From: Helianthus annuus
Lineage: Eukaryota > Streptophyta > Magnoliopsida > Asterales > Asteraceae
Assembly: GCF_002127325.2 (NCBI RefSeq)
Contig: NC_035436.2
Location: 87,398,037 to 87,462,036 of the forward strand
Direction: 5' to 3'
Length of the DNA stretch: 64,000 nucleotides
Below the pieces are notes generated by a model. It saw nothing but the letters and a program-made list of their open reading frames with translations. It was not told the origin of the DNA and ran no database searches. Of the stretch, positions 35,936-48,326 are shown one piece after another. The first letter of the stretch is position 1; each line of letters opens with the position of its first letter. Both the position numbers and the translations under genes were made by a program.

Positions 35936-38900
35936 AATCATTGTGAACAATTCAGTTATCAAAAAAAAACAAAGTTATTTGATCCCAATGTTTGTTTGTT
36001 TATGTTTTACATTTTTCATGTTTTGACTTTTGTTCAATTTCAAACTCTACATCGCTTTCTGGAGAATTATACGCAAACTGGTGCTTAAAGGTACTCAGTT
36101 TAATGCGACAAATACTCCAGAACATCAACATATACTTAACATACCCTAAATAACCTTTACATAACTTAGAAATAAGTTTTGAAGGCTTTGGTATGGCAAA
36201 AACAAGATAATTCGCCTACAGGGACTAAATTTGACAAACTGCAAAAGTATGCCAATTTGAACTGTAACAGACATTCCGGAACATGACCATAAGTTAAACA
36301 AACCATAAATATCCTTTACATAGCTTAGAAATAGGCTTTGAGGTGTTCGGTGTGCAAAAATAAACTTTTGGGTCATTCAGGGACTAAAAGTGTCAAAAAG
36401 TGCATAAGTTTGCACTTTCGTGCATAACTTACGTTCTGAATACATCCGGACATCCAAAAATTTATGTAAGCACTAAAATATTTTATTTTAGTGTTTGGCG
36501 TAAGAAAAATCCATTCGTCGCGCAATTTGGATCGTTTTTCACGCTTATGCGCATTCCGTCGTAATTAACCGAACATCGCGATCGTACGGCCAAACAAACC
36601 GACATCCGGCATACTTTTGAGCATGTTTCATGTCCACAATGTTTAAGCATCATTTTAGGGCCTTAAAGTTGGCTTAACGGGCCTTAAACATGTCGGAAAA
36701 GGCTTTAAACACCAACAGGGACTGAAATTGTCATTTTCCAAAGTTGGTTGCAGATCAGGACACCCAGGCGGGGCGCGTAAGCCCTGTATGAACCTTACAC
36801 GGGCCGCGAGGCCTCCCCAGATATGTAGAAACTCGTTTTCACAGCTGTTAGCAGCCTTTCAACACTCCAAAGGGCAATGCCTCTTGCAAATCTGTGGGGT
36901 TGGGGTCATATTGTGATACCATAACATTTTGACACTTGTACGGATGAGATTCGAGCACGTAAATTGATAAACGATCCTAACGGTCTTGCATATCCTATAA
37001 ATCCCCCCCCCCCCATTCTTGCAAAAACCCACAAATCTGATCTAAAAGCTCTAAGTTGAAGCCATTGCTTCATACCTGAGCTCCTGGATCAAGATTAGCT
37101 TTCGGGGACCCTTCGCAAGTGTTGTTTCGTTCTTTTATCGCTTTTCGAATCCGAAAGTCAAACTTTGTTTGAATTTCTGCATTGACCAGTTTATGGTCAA
37201 TGCGAAGTTCGTTTGAACTTCATAACGTGAGCGTGATCACGATGGTTATAGTCCCTAGAGACTATACCTACTGATTACCACGTTATCTAGGCTTAGTGAC
37301 GAGTCGTAGTTTCGGCCAAAATGCGCATTCTTGCGTATTTTGTAATCAAACTACTCATAAGTATCAAAACCATTTGTTTTGATACCAAACTTGTTTTCTA
37401 AACCTAGTTAGGCAAGTTTTAACATGCTTAGCTCGTCACTTTTAGTTTAGTGCTTATATAGGGTCGTAAGGTAAGCGATCTAAACAATCGCTTATACTTT
37501 CGAACCCGACCCGTTTGGTCGATCATTAGGACCTGACCAAACACATTAGGTGACCATAGTTGTATAGGGAATAACCTTTCGAGGTTATACCTTATGGTCA
37601 CGACGTTTATTTAGTTGTATGATAGGTAGTTTATATGCCTTAGGTAAATTACCAAAATGCCCTTTTTACACCAAAATATTAAGCATATGTAACATAACTT
37701 TTGATATCTAAACTGATTTGGCAATAATATTCGATATGTTAAGGCATATTTTACTTATCATAGGGCTAGTTAGGCATTCCAAACGCGTTTTACGTGAACG
37801 ACGCGTTAACGTAGCATAAGCTACCTAAACGGGTCGTAATGGGTCGTAAGCACTTAGGTTAGGTTTCATTTTAGTATGTAGGCTTTGTAAAACCATATTA
37901 CACGAGTCTCTATACTCGTATGGTTTACGAACCCTCATTCTATCCAATCCTCCGTTTTAGGTCCGGTATATTAACATAGTTACCTATATTAGGTGTCGTT
38001 TGATATCCGTGATCTCTAGCATTGTTTGGTTGTTACACAAGGACTTCTAAGCAATCTCAAGTGAGTACATAGTCCCCTCTTTTACTGTTTTCCAAACTAT
38101 TTTGGGGTGAAACACATGTGCCTACTTGTTACTTTCGTGCTTTCCTGTTTTCACATCATATACTTGCTATGCTCATTAGTACACTATTAGTACATGATTT
38201 ACATTACATTGTTTCGCTATGTATGTTTACTTAGCATACTTAGTACATTGTTTTACTTTACATTTCTGCTATGTATGTTGACTGATAGCATGCTAGCACA
38301 TTGATTTACATGACTTTTCTGCTTTGTATGTTAACTTAGCATACATAGTACATTGTTTTCATATAACATGTTTACATTTGCTATAACATTTAGTTTGCAC
38401 AAACGGGACTTATATACGTTCATTAACCTTAGCTACGCCGCTCGGTAGTAAGTAGTGGTACCATAGGACTTGACAAATCCCATTCCTGACATCCCGGGTT
38501 TGTTTGGATGTAAGGAATGCCTGAATCCGAAAACATTTCTTTTGATAACCTTGACTTAGGGTTATCCGACTGTCTCAAGGCTTGAATGTATGCGTTAACT
38601 TACCACATAAATGTATGTATCAATGTAACATGCTTTTACTTTGCAAAACATAACTTTTTGATATATTCAAAATACTCTGTTTTGTACATTTTCTACATTT
38701 GGTTATGTGACAATACTTTATTTACAATACATAACATTTGTTGCACATTACTCGACTACATTTGGACTTTTTAACATTTGCCAAGGTTTATACAAGGACT
38801 TTTGACAAATTGGTTTAAACATAGACATTATACATTGATTGGTTGGTTTGAGTGACTTAAGTAACGAGATGTGAGTAGTATAATACAAACATGGTAAATA

Positions 38901-39518
38901 CGCCGCTGGTACTTTTTATATATAAGTGTTTGTATTATATTACATATCATAGCGTTACTTAAATTATTCCTTTTTGACTTATACATTTTACACAAGTAGC
39001 CCGTTTTCACAAGGCTTTGGTTTGCAATACAGTTTATTTTATACAACTCATTTTACTTGGTTATTCATTTAACCATACATTATTCTTTTATCTATACATA
39101 TCATTTGATTCTATCGCTTTTAAATGATTTACAAAACAAAACAATTTACAAGGTTCATGACTGAATTTCATTAAACAGTTCTTAAATCTTAGGTCGTGAA
39201 TCCTATTTTCACAAAACCTATGTATCTCACAGGCATTTTTATACTGACATACCTATTTTCACATGTGTTTTCAGGAGCTTTTGCGTAGGACGATGATCAT
39301 GACACTAGGGCGGACCTGTGCCTTAGAGACATAAAATGAAGATAGACTTAGTTTAACTATGTTATGTACTCTTGGTTTTCATGTTTAAGACAATGTTACT
39401 CTATTGTTGATAAATAAAACGTAACTTTGTATGCCATGGTTGTGAAACAATTAATTCTGTTACAACACTCCCCGATGTTTTCGCCACGTTTGATTGTTCC
39501 ACGTGGTCGGGTGTGACA
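35918..39518 (+). mobile_element. Element G 5' LTR
   Basis: Starts TGTAACATTTG and ends GTCGGGTGTGACA beside the primer site. It contains a GC-rich block with partly palindromic GCGTAAG/CTTAC motifs near 36765-36815, then TATAAAT (36996-37002) followed by a run of 12 C. No genes; the short open frames recur in the other LTR and have no protein character. Confidence 0.94.
36996..37002 (+). promoter_or_regulatory. Putative TATA box of the G 5' LTR with C-tract
   Basis: TATAAAT is followed at once by a C-homopolymer and then a CA-rich leader. The 3' LTR has TATAAAT at 45795-45801 with a slightly shorter C run. The corresponding box of the related element A is TATAAATA without the C run. Confidence 0.6.
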
Positions 39519-39525
39519 AAAGAGT

Positions 39526-39538
39526 TGGTATCAGAGCC
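39526..39538 (+). other. Element G primer-binding site
   Basis: TGGTATCAGAGCC, seven bases after the LTR end, the same spacing as in element A. It matches initiator methionine tRNA. Confidence 0.9.
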
Positions 39539-40123
39539 AATGGTTATAGGGAATTAGGTTATTAGTAATACTTTGACCTAGACTATAACTTTCTAGGACC
39601 CTAACACAAGTTATCTTGTGTTTAGATTTTAAAACATGCACTTCACCTATCCTTACGTGATAAACACAACGTGAACATCGATTCCGAATCCGCTTTGAAA
39701 TTAATCATCTGTTCTAGGATGATTGATTACTAGGTTTTGAACCCTCTGTTATAAGGTTTTGAACCCCTTTGAATTTTCAAAAATCTCGTCAAAGTTTTGG
39801 GTTTTAATAGTGTGAACACGTGCAAACTGGAAGAGTGAATGCCTGTACCCTGGGTTTTCTGTCTAAGGCTAGAGTGTTCGTACAAATCCACATAATCGGA
39901 CCAGTCACTCTTACCTGGTAACTCTTGGGGTGAGTGTTCACTTATAGGCGAACATGTCTTCGCGATACATTATTTTTGACCCATTTACTTTGATTAGACA
40001 TGGTGTGTCGCTTGTTTGCTTAGCGATGCATGACCACCATCTTTGCTTTTGTTGATTTTGTTTCATCTCATTCTCCTCATCCAATCATCTCACTCGTTTC
40101 CTTTCATGTTTTCCTCTTTTAGA
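39539..40123 (+). other. Element G untranslated leader
   Basis: About 585 bases, alignable with the leader of element A on the opposite strand (2806-3398). No gene is seen. Confidence 0.75.
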
Positions 40124-41000
40124 ATGCCTCCTCGAAGCGAAAACCCGATAGCGACTGCCGAACTGGCCAAAATTATTGCGCAGCAAATGGCTACTCAATT
40201 CCCAAACCTCTTTGCTCAGTGGAACCAAGCCAACAACAACAATGCTCCATGCAATTTCAAGAATTTTAACTCGGCTAAACCACTCAAGTTTAGTGGTTCT
40301 GAGGGAGCAACTGGGCTTCTTCAATGTTTCGAGAGCATTGAGAATACTTTCCGTCACGTGCAGCGTCCTGACAATCACAAGGTCGAGTTTTCCTCAAGTG
40401 TGTTTCAGAAGAGGGCTCTTACGTGGTGGAACAGGGTAATGAGAGACCGTGGTGCAGAAGTTGCTCTAGCACAGACATGGGCTGAACTTAGGGCCCTTAT
40501 GATGAGGGAGTTCTGTCCTCGTCATGAACAGCGAGCTTTGGAGAAAGAGTTTGATGACTTAAAACAATACAGTGGCGAGCACCGGGCATATACTGATAGG
40601 TTTGAGGAGTTGAGTCTGCTTTGCCCAACAATGGTTGCCCCACTCGACAAGGCTATCGAAAGGTACACCGATGGCCTACCTGACTCAGTACAAGACATCA
40701 TTACTGGTAGTAACCCTACCACACTCCGTCAGGCGATCGAGTTAGCAGCGACATTAACTGAGTCGCAGGTTCGAAAGGGAAAGCTGCACAAAAAAGGTGA
40801 CAAGGGTAAGAAGCAGGCGTCTAACAAAGAGGATAGCAAGAAAGGTCAAAACAAGAAGGGAAAGGATTCTGGTTCTCTAAGGGGGTCTAGGAAGCGAAAG
40901 GCTTCCCAAAACTATGTCGTTACTGCACAGGCTCAAGGTGCACCAAATCAGCCTGCGCAACCACTAGACAAGAAGCCTTATCTGGCAATGCTCCTTTGTG
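40124..41000 (+). pseudogene. gag: Element G gag, N-terminal part
   Basis: ATG chosen by homology with element A: product begins MPPRSENPIA. It contains the gag domain ([46 protein letters not shown]) and a Lys-rich basic stretch (KLHKKGDKGKKQ). The codon pair WWN, mutated in element A, is intact here. Near 40985 a frameshift moves the zinc knuckle region into another frame; reading on in the original frame gives nonsense to a stop at 41219-41221. Confidence 0.88.
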
Positions 41001-42759
41001 CAACAGGTGTAACGGCCATCACCCACCACATCTTCAGTGTCGTCAATGCACCAACTGTGGAAGAAATGGTCATCTTGCTGCCACCTGCTGCATTCCTGCT
41101 AACCAGAATCAGGCAGTTCAGAACCCAACCCAACAAATTGCTCAGCCTGTTGCTCAGCAACAAGGTCAAGCTGCACGACCTCATTTTCCTCCTGGTTCGT
41201 GCTACAATTATGGGGATCTGACCCACTACAGAAACCGGTGCCCAAGGCTAGCCAACCAAAATCAGAATCAGAATCCAAATCAGAATCAGGCTCAGGCTCG
41301 AGGTCGAGTCTTCAACATGAATGCGCAAGAGGCACAAACAGATGATAATGTGGTGAACGGTACGTTCTTTACTAATAATCAGCCAGCATCTGTTCTTTTT
41401 GATTCGGGTGCCGATAGGAGTTTTGTGTCGTTATCTTTTAAACCATTGCTTCGCATGTCTAGAACGAAACTAGGTAAACCATTGACAGTAGAAGTGGCTA
41501 GTGGTGAACCCATTGTTCTTGATTCTGTTCTCCGCAATTGCCAGTTGAACCTTAACAACCATCTTTTTCCTATTGACCTCACGCCTATGCAACTTGGAAG
41601 CTTCGACGTTATTGTGGGTATGGATTGGTTAGCCAAGCATCATGCAGAGGTAGTTTGTTTCAAGAAGATCATTCGTATGCCGCTTTCGACATGTGAGATC
41701 CTACAAGTTCGTGGTGTGAAACCTGCTGGTGGTCTCAAACTCATGTCTTGTTTTAAAGCTCGGAAGTATCTGCGAAAGAACTATGTGGCATTTTTGGCAC
41801 ATGTTGTAGCAGATAAGGGCAAAGGTGAGTCTATTCAAGATATTCTTGTTGTACGGGATTATTCTGAAGTATTTCCTGAAGAGTTACCTGGTCTACCCCT
41901 AGCACGCCAAGTCGAGTTCCGTATTGATCTCGTACCTGGTGCAAATCCCATTACCAGAGCTCCATATCGTCTTGCACCGTCTGAGATGCAAGAGTTATCT
42001 AAGCAGCTGCAGGAGCTCTCTGACAAAGGTTTTATCCATCCTAGCTTTTCACCTTGGGGTGCTCCCGTTCTTTTTGTCAATAAGAAGGATGGATCTTTTA
42101 GGATGTGTATCGATTATCGTGAGCTTAACAAGCTCACCATCAAGAATCGATATCCCCTACCTCGCATCGATGATCTCTTTGATCAATTGCAGGGCGCTTC
42201 TTATTTTTCAAAGATTGATCTGCGATCTGGATATCATCAACTTCGTGTGCATGAAGAAGATATTCCCAAGACAGCGTTCCGCACTCGTTATTGTCATTAT
42301 GAGTTCACAGTCATGCCATTCGGTTTGACTAATGCTCCTGCTGTTTTCATGGACTTGATGAATAGGGTCTGCAAGCCTTATCTGGATAAGTTCATCATCG
42401 TTTTCATTGATGACATTTTGATATATTCTAAGACGCGAGCTGATCATGAGCAACATCTTCGTCTTACTTTGGAACTCCTAAAGAAAGAGCAACTTTTCGC
42501 CAAATTCTCCAAGTGTGAATTTTGGCTTAAAGAAGTTCAATTCCTAGGACATATTGTCAATGAACAAGGTATTCATGTAGATCCCTCCAAGATTAGTGCG
42601 ATTAAGGATTGGGATACGCCTACTACTCCTACTGAAGTTCGTTCTTTTCTTAGTCTAGCGGGTTATTATCGTCGCTTCATTGAAAATTTCTCAAAGATTG
42701 CAGTTCCTCTAACTGCTCTAACTCAAAAGAACAAGCCCTTTGATTGGGGATTCAAATAA
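40996..42759 (+). pseudogene. gag-pol: Element G zinc knuckles, protease and reverse transcriptase
   Basis: Picks up at LCNRCNGHH. It has a first pair of Cys/His clusters ([14 protein letters not shown]) and a last cluster reading [14 protein letters not shown], in which one metal-binding Cys is Tyr, probably disabling it. Protease follows as FDSGADRS at about 41400, then reverse transcriptase with all blocks including FIDD near 42403. The frame ends at TAA 42757-42759, where CAA (Gln) is expected in the KQEEAF block. It then stays in the same frame in the next segment. Confidence 0.92.
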
Positions 42760-43260
42760 GAGGAAGCTTTTCAAAACTTGAAGCAGAAACTTTGTGACGC
42801 GCCTGTTCTGACTTTGCCCGAGGGCAATGACGATTTCGTCGTTTATTGCGATGCATCTAAATTGGGTCTAGGCTGTGTTCTCATGCAAAGGAACAAAGTC
42901 ATAGCATACGCATCGAGGCAGTTGAAGATACATGAGAAGAACTACACCACTCATGATCTTGAGTTGGGTGCAGTTGTCTTCGCTCTTAAAATTTGGAGAC
43001 ACTACTTGTACGGTAAAAAATGTGTGGTTTTCACAGACCACAAAAGTCTTCAGCATATCTTCAATCAGAAAGAATTCAACATGAGGCAACGACGTTGGGT
43101 GGAGCTTCAAAACGACTACGACAGCAAAATTCGCTACCATCCTGGTAAGGCGAATGTCGTAGCCGATGCATTAAGTCGAAAGGAACGTACTAAGCTTCAT
43201 TGTGTTCATGTTCAATCTGATATTCAAGCTCAATCCGATATCCAAACCCGCATTTCTTAG
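42760..43260 (+). pseudogene. pol: Element G RNase H
   Basis: Same frame as the preceding stretch. RNase H motifs [39 protein letters not shown] and [15 protein letters not shown] are present. It ends at TAG 43258-43260, probably a former Gln codon, after which the frame continues into integrase. Confidence 0.9.
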
Positions 43261-43892
43261 GCTCAACACACTTGTGTTTCACAAGGTTTGATGGATAAGG
43301 AATTTCCTTATCACATAACACCTGCTCTTGAACTGAAGGACAATGGATCGTATTACTTCATGGACCGTTTGTGGGTCCCAAGCCAAGATAACCTCTGCAC
43401 CTTGCTTATGGATGAAGCCCATAAGTCTCGTTATTCTGTTCATCCTGGCTCAGATAAGATGTATAAAGGATCTTCGTATTCAGTATTGGTGGCCTGGTAT
43501 GAAGAAAGACATTGCCTTATATGTATCAAAAAGCCTTACTTGTCTTAACTCTTAAGGTTAAGGCTGAACATCAGCGTCCTTCTGGTTTATTGGAGCAACC
43601 AGAGATCCCAGTTTGGAAATGGGAAAACATTACTATGGATCTCATTAGCAAACTCCCGCGCACAAAGAAAGGTCACGATGCCATCTGGCTAGTTGTTGAT
43701 CGTCTTACTAAATCAGCGCATTTCTTGCCAATCCGTGAGGATTTTTCGGCTGACAAACTTGCTAAAATCTATGTGGATGAAATTGTAGCTCGACATGGTG
43801 TTCCTTTGAACATCATTTCTGATAGAGATGCTCGTTTCACTTCTCATTTTTGGAGAACCATGCAATCTGCTATGGGACCCAACTTAATCTGA
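43261..43892 (+). pseudogene. pol: Element G integrase, zinc-binding part and catalytic core
   Basis: [10 protein letters not shown] begins the His/Cys zinc part. A one-base insertion near 43468 shifts frame within KMYKDL, and a second disturbance (an extra CTCTTAA-like stretch near 43548) shifts it again. The core then reads [16 protein letters not shown] in another frame. A one-base loss near 43880 (in MGTQLNL) ends this stretch at a stop. The enzyme is therefore non-functional. Confidence 0.88.
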
Positions 43893-44689
43893 GCATAGCT
43901 TATCATCCGCAAACGGATGGTCAGTCTTAAAGAACAATCCAGACTCTGGAGGATATGCTTAGAGCTTGTGTGATCGATTTTGGTGGTAGTTTGGATTCAC
44001 ATCTTCCGTTGATTGAATTCTCCTACAACAACAATTATCACTCCAGCATCAACATGGCTCCTTTCGAGGCTCTCTATGGTCGAAAATGTCGTTCACCAGT
44101 CTGCTGGAATGAGATCGGTGAGGCTCAGCTTACTGGATCTGCCCTCCTCTTAGAGACAACAGATAAGGTTAAGAAAGTTCGTGATAACCTTCAGACAGCT
44201 AGAAGCCGTCAAAAGAATTACACGGACCTAAAATGCAAGCCCTTGGATTTTCAAGTCGGTGATCGTGTATTACTTAAGGTCTCACCTTGGAAAGGTGTGA
44301 TCAGATTTGGAAAGAAAGGAAAACTTACACCTAGATACGTTGGACCATTCAAGATCGTCGAAAGAATTGGTAAGGTAGCCTACAGACTTGAGTTACCTCC
44401 TGCACTGGGAAATGTTCATCCAACCTTTCACGTGTCCAATCCCAAGAGGTGTTTAGCTGATGAGAACCTCCACATACCGCTTGACGAAATTCGTGTTGAT
44501 AAAACACTGAAATTTGTTGAGAAACCAGTGGAAATCATGGAACGTGAAGTCAAGTGGCTTAAACGCAAGCGCATTCCTTTGGTCAAGGTTTGCTGGGAAT
44601 CTAAACGTGGACCCGAGCTTACTTGGGAATGCGAAGATCAAATGAAGGCAAAATATTCGCATCTTTTTCCACGAGTTTCCTCTAAATAA
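43893..44689 (+). pseudogene. pol: Element G integrase C-terminus with chromodomain-like tail
   Basis: Continues with [10 protein letters not shown], then a TAA near 43929 where a Glu codon would be a one-base change, then [17 protein letters not shown] onward in an open frame. The [10 protein letters not shown] and [10 protein letters not shown] blocks lead to the tail [21 protein letters not shown], resembling the chromodomain-like tail of Tekay/Del elements. Such tails are thought to guide integration to heterochromatin, which fits the nesting seen here. Confidence 0.9.
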
Positions 44690-44723
44690 ATTTCGGGACG
44701 AAATTTCCGCAAGTAGGGGAGAC
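44690..44723 (+). other. Element G polypurine tract with hairpin
   Basis: AAATTTCGGGACGAAATTT overlaps the pol stop and is followed by the purine run AGTAGGGGAGA that abuts the 3' LTR, as in element B. Confidence 0.85.
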
Positions 44724-47700
44724 TGTAACATTTGTGCTTGAAATCATTGTGAACAGTTCAGTTATCAATAAAATAAAGTTATTTGATCCCAATGTTTGTT
44801 TGTTTATGTTTTACATGTTTTGACTTTTGTTCAATTTCAAACTTTACATCGCTTTCTAGAGAATTATACGCAAACTGGTGTGTAAACGTACTCAGTTTAA
44901 CGCGATAAATACTCCAGAACATCAACATATACTTAACATACCTTAAATAACCTTTACATAACTTAGAAATAAGTTTTGATGGCTTTGGTATGGCAAAAAC
45001 AAGTTAATTCGCCTACAGGGACTAAATTTGACAAACTGCGAAAGTATGCCGATTTGAACTGTAACAGACATTCCGGAAGATGACCATAAATTAAACATAC
45101 CATAAATATCCTTTACATAGCTTAGAAATAGGCTTTGAGGTGTTCGGTGTGCAAAAATAAACTTTTGGGTCATTCAGGGACTAAAAGTGTCAAAAAGTGC
45201 ATAAGTTTGCACTTTCACGCATAACTTACTTTCTGAATACATCCGGACATCCAAAAATTTATGTAGCACTAAAATATTTTATTTTAGTGTTTGGCGTAAG
45301 AAAAATCCATTCGTCGCGCAATTTGGATCGTTTTTCACGCTTATGCGCATTCCGTCGTAATTAACCGAACATCGCGATCGTACGGCCAAACAAACCGACA
45401 TCCGGCATATTTTTGAGCATGTTTCATGTCCACAATGTTTAAGCATCATTTTAGGGCCTTAAAGTTGGCTTAACGGGCCTTAAACATGTCGGAAAAGGGC
45501 TTTAAACACCAACAGGGACAGAAACTGTCATTTTCCAAAGTTGGTTGCAAATCAGGACACCCAGGCGGGGCGCGTAAGCCATGTCTGAACCTTACGCGGG
45601 CCGCGAGGCCTCCCCAGATATGCAGAAACTCGTTTTCATAGCTGTTAGCAGCCTTTCAACACTCCAAAGGGCAATGTTCCTCTTGCAAATCTCTGGGGTT
45701 GGGGTCATATTGTGATACCATAACATTTTGACACTTGTACGGATGAGATTCGAGCACGTAAATCGATAAACGATCCTAACGGTCTTGCATATCCTATAAA
45801 TACCCCCCCCCCCATTTTTGCAAAAACCCACAAATCTGATCTAAAAGCTCTAAGTTGAAGCCATTGCTTCATACCTGAGCTCCTAGATCAAGATTAGCTT
45901 TCGGGGACCCTTCGTAAGTGTTCTTTCGTTCTTTTATCGCTTTTCGAGTCCGAAAGTCAAACTTTGTTTGACTTTCTGAATTGACCAGTTTATGGTCAAT
46001 GCGAAGTTCGTTTGAACTTCATATCGTGAGCGTGATCACGATGGTTATAGTCCCTAGAGACTATACCTACTGATTACCACGTTATCTAGGCTCAGTGACG
46101 AGTCGTAGTTTCGGCCAAAATGCGCATTCTTGCGTATTTTATAACCAAACTACTCATAGGTATCAAAACCGTTTGTTTTGATACCAAACCTGTTTTCTAA
46201 ACCTAGTTTGGCAAGTTTTAACATGCTTAGCTCGTCACTTTTAGTTTAGTGCTTATATAGGGTCGTAAGGTAAGCGATCTAAACAATCGCTTATACTTTC
46301 GAACCCGACCCGTTTGGTCGATCATTAGGACCCGACCAAACACATTAGGTGACCATAGTTGTATAGGGAATAACCTTTCGAGGTTATACCTTATGGTCAC
46401 GACGTTTATTTAGTTGTATGATAGGTAGTTTATATGCCTTAGGTAAATTACCAAAATGCCCTTTTTACACCAAAATTCATATTAAGCATATGTAACATAA
46501 CTTTTGATATCTAAACTGATTTGGCAACAATATTAGATATGTTAAGGCATATTTTACTTATCATAGGGCTAGTTAGGCGTTCCAAACGCGTTTTACGCGA
46601 ACGACGCGTTAAAGTAACATAAGCTACCTAAACGGGTCGTAATGGGTCGTAAGCACTTAGGTTAGGTTTCATTTTAGTATGTCGGCTTTGTTAAACCATA
46701 TTACACGCGTCTCCATACTCGTATGGTTTACGAACCCTCATTCTATCCAATCCTCCGATTTAGGTCCAGTATATTAACATAGTTACCTATATTAGGTGTC
46801 GTTTGATATCCGTGATCTCTAGCATTGTTTGGTTGTTACACAAGGACTTCTAAGCAATCTCAAGTGAGTACATAGTCCCCTCTTTTACTGTTTTCCAAAT
46901 TGTTTTGGGGTGAAACACATGTGCCTACTTGTTACTTTCGTGCTTTCCTGTTTTCACTTCATATACTTGCTATGCTCATTAGTACACTATTAGTACATGA
47001 TTTACATTACATTGTTTCGCTATGTATGTTTACTTAGCATACTTAGTACATTGTTTTACTTTACATTTCTGCTATGTATGTTGACTGATAGCATGCTAGC
47101 ACATTGATTTACATGACTTTTCTGCTTTGTATGTTAACTTAGCATACATAGTACATTGTTTTCATATAACATGTTTACATTTGCTATAACATTTGGTTTG
47201 CACAAATGGGACTTATATACGTTCATTCACATTAGCTACGCTGCTCGGTAGTAAGTAGTGGTACCATAGGACTTGACAAATCCCATTCCTGACATCCCGG
47301 GTTTGTTTGGATGTAAGGAATGACTGAATCCGAAAACATTTCTTTTGATAACCTTGACATAGGGTTATCCGACTGTCTCAAGGCTTGAATGTATGCGTTA
47401 ACTTACCACATAAATGTATGTATCAATGTAACATGCTTTTACTTTGCGAAACATAACTTTTTGATATATTCAAAATACTCTGTTTTGTACATTTTCTACA
47501 TTTGGTTATGTGACAATACTTTATTTAGAATACATAACATTTGTTGCACATTACTCGACTACATTTGGACTTTTTAACATTTGCCAAGGTTTATACAAGG
47601 ACTTTTGACAAATTGGTTTAGACATAGACATTATACATTGATTGGTTGGTTTGAGTGACTTAAGTAACGAGATGTGAGTAGTATAATACAAACATGGTAA

Positions 47701-48326
47701 ATACGCCGCTGGTACTTTTTATATATAAGTGTTTGTATTATATTACATATCATAGCGTTACTTAAATTATTCCTTTTTGACTTATACATTTTACACAAGT
47801 AGCCCGTTTTCACAAGGCTTTGGTTTGCAATACAGTTTATTTTATACAACTCATTTTACTTGGTTATTCATTTAACCATACATTATTCTTTTATCTATAC
47901 ATATCATTTGATTCTATCACTTTTAAATGATTTACAAAACAAAACAAAACAATTTACAAGGTTCATGACTGAATTTCATTAAATAGTTCTTAAATCTAAA
48001 GTCGTGAATCCTATTTTCACAAAACCTATGTATCTCACAGGCATTTTTATGCTGACGTACCTATTTTCACATGTGTTTTCAGGAGCTTTTGCGTAGGACG
48101 ATGATCATGACACTAGGGCGGACCTGTGCCTTAGAGACATAAAATGAAGATAGACTTAGTTTAACTATGTTATGTACTCTTGGTTTTCATGTTTAAGACA
48201 ATGTTACTCTATTGTTGATAAATAAAACGTAACTTTGTATGCCATGGTTGTGAAACAATTAATTCTGTTACAACATCCCCGACGTTTCCGCCACGTTTGA
48301 TTGTTCCACGTGGTCGGGGTGTGACA
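44724..48326 (+). mobile_element. Element G 3' LTR
   Basis: Near-identical to the 5' LTR apart from scattered substitutions and short indels. It ends GGGGTGTGACA and is followed by GTGAG, then element F resumes. No genes. Confidence 0.95.

Larger units (their letters stand above)
35918..48326 (+). mobile_element. Element G, full-length Ty3/Gypsy inserted in element F pol
   Basis: 12.4 kb, bounded by TGTAACATTTGTGC and GGGGTGTGACA, with GTGAG duplications at 35913-35917 and 48327-48331. LTRs are 3601 and 3603 bp and very similar, so insertion was fairly recent. The family is the one represented by element A. All coding domains are present in order but the frame is broken many times, so this copy could only move with proteins supplied by others. 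Confidence 0.95.
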
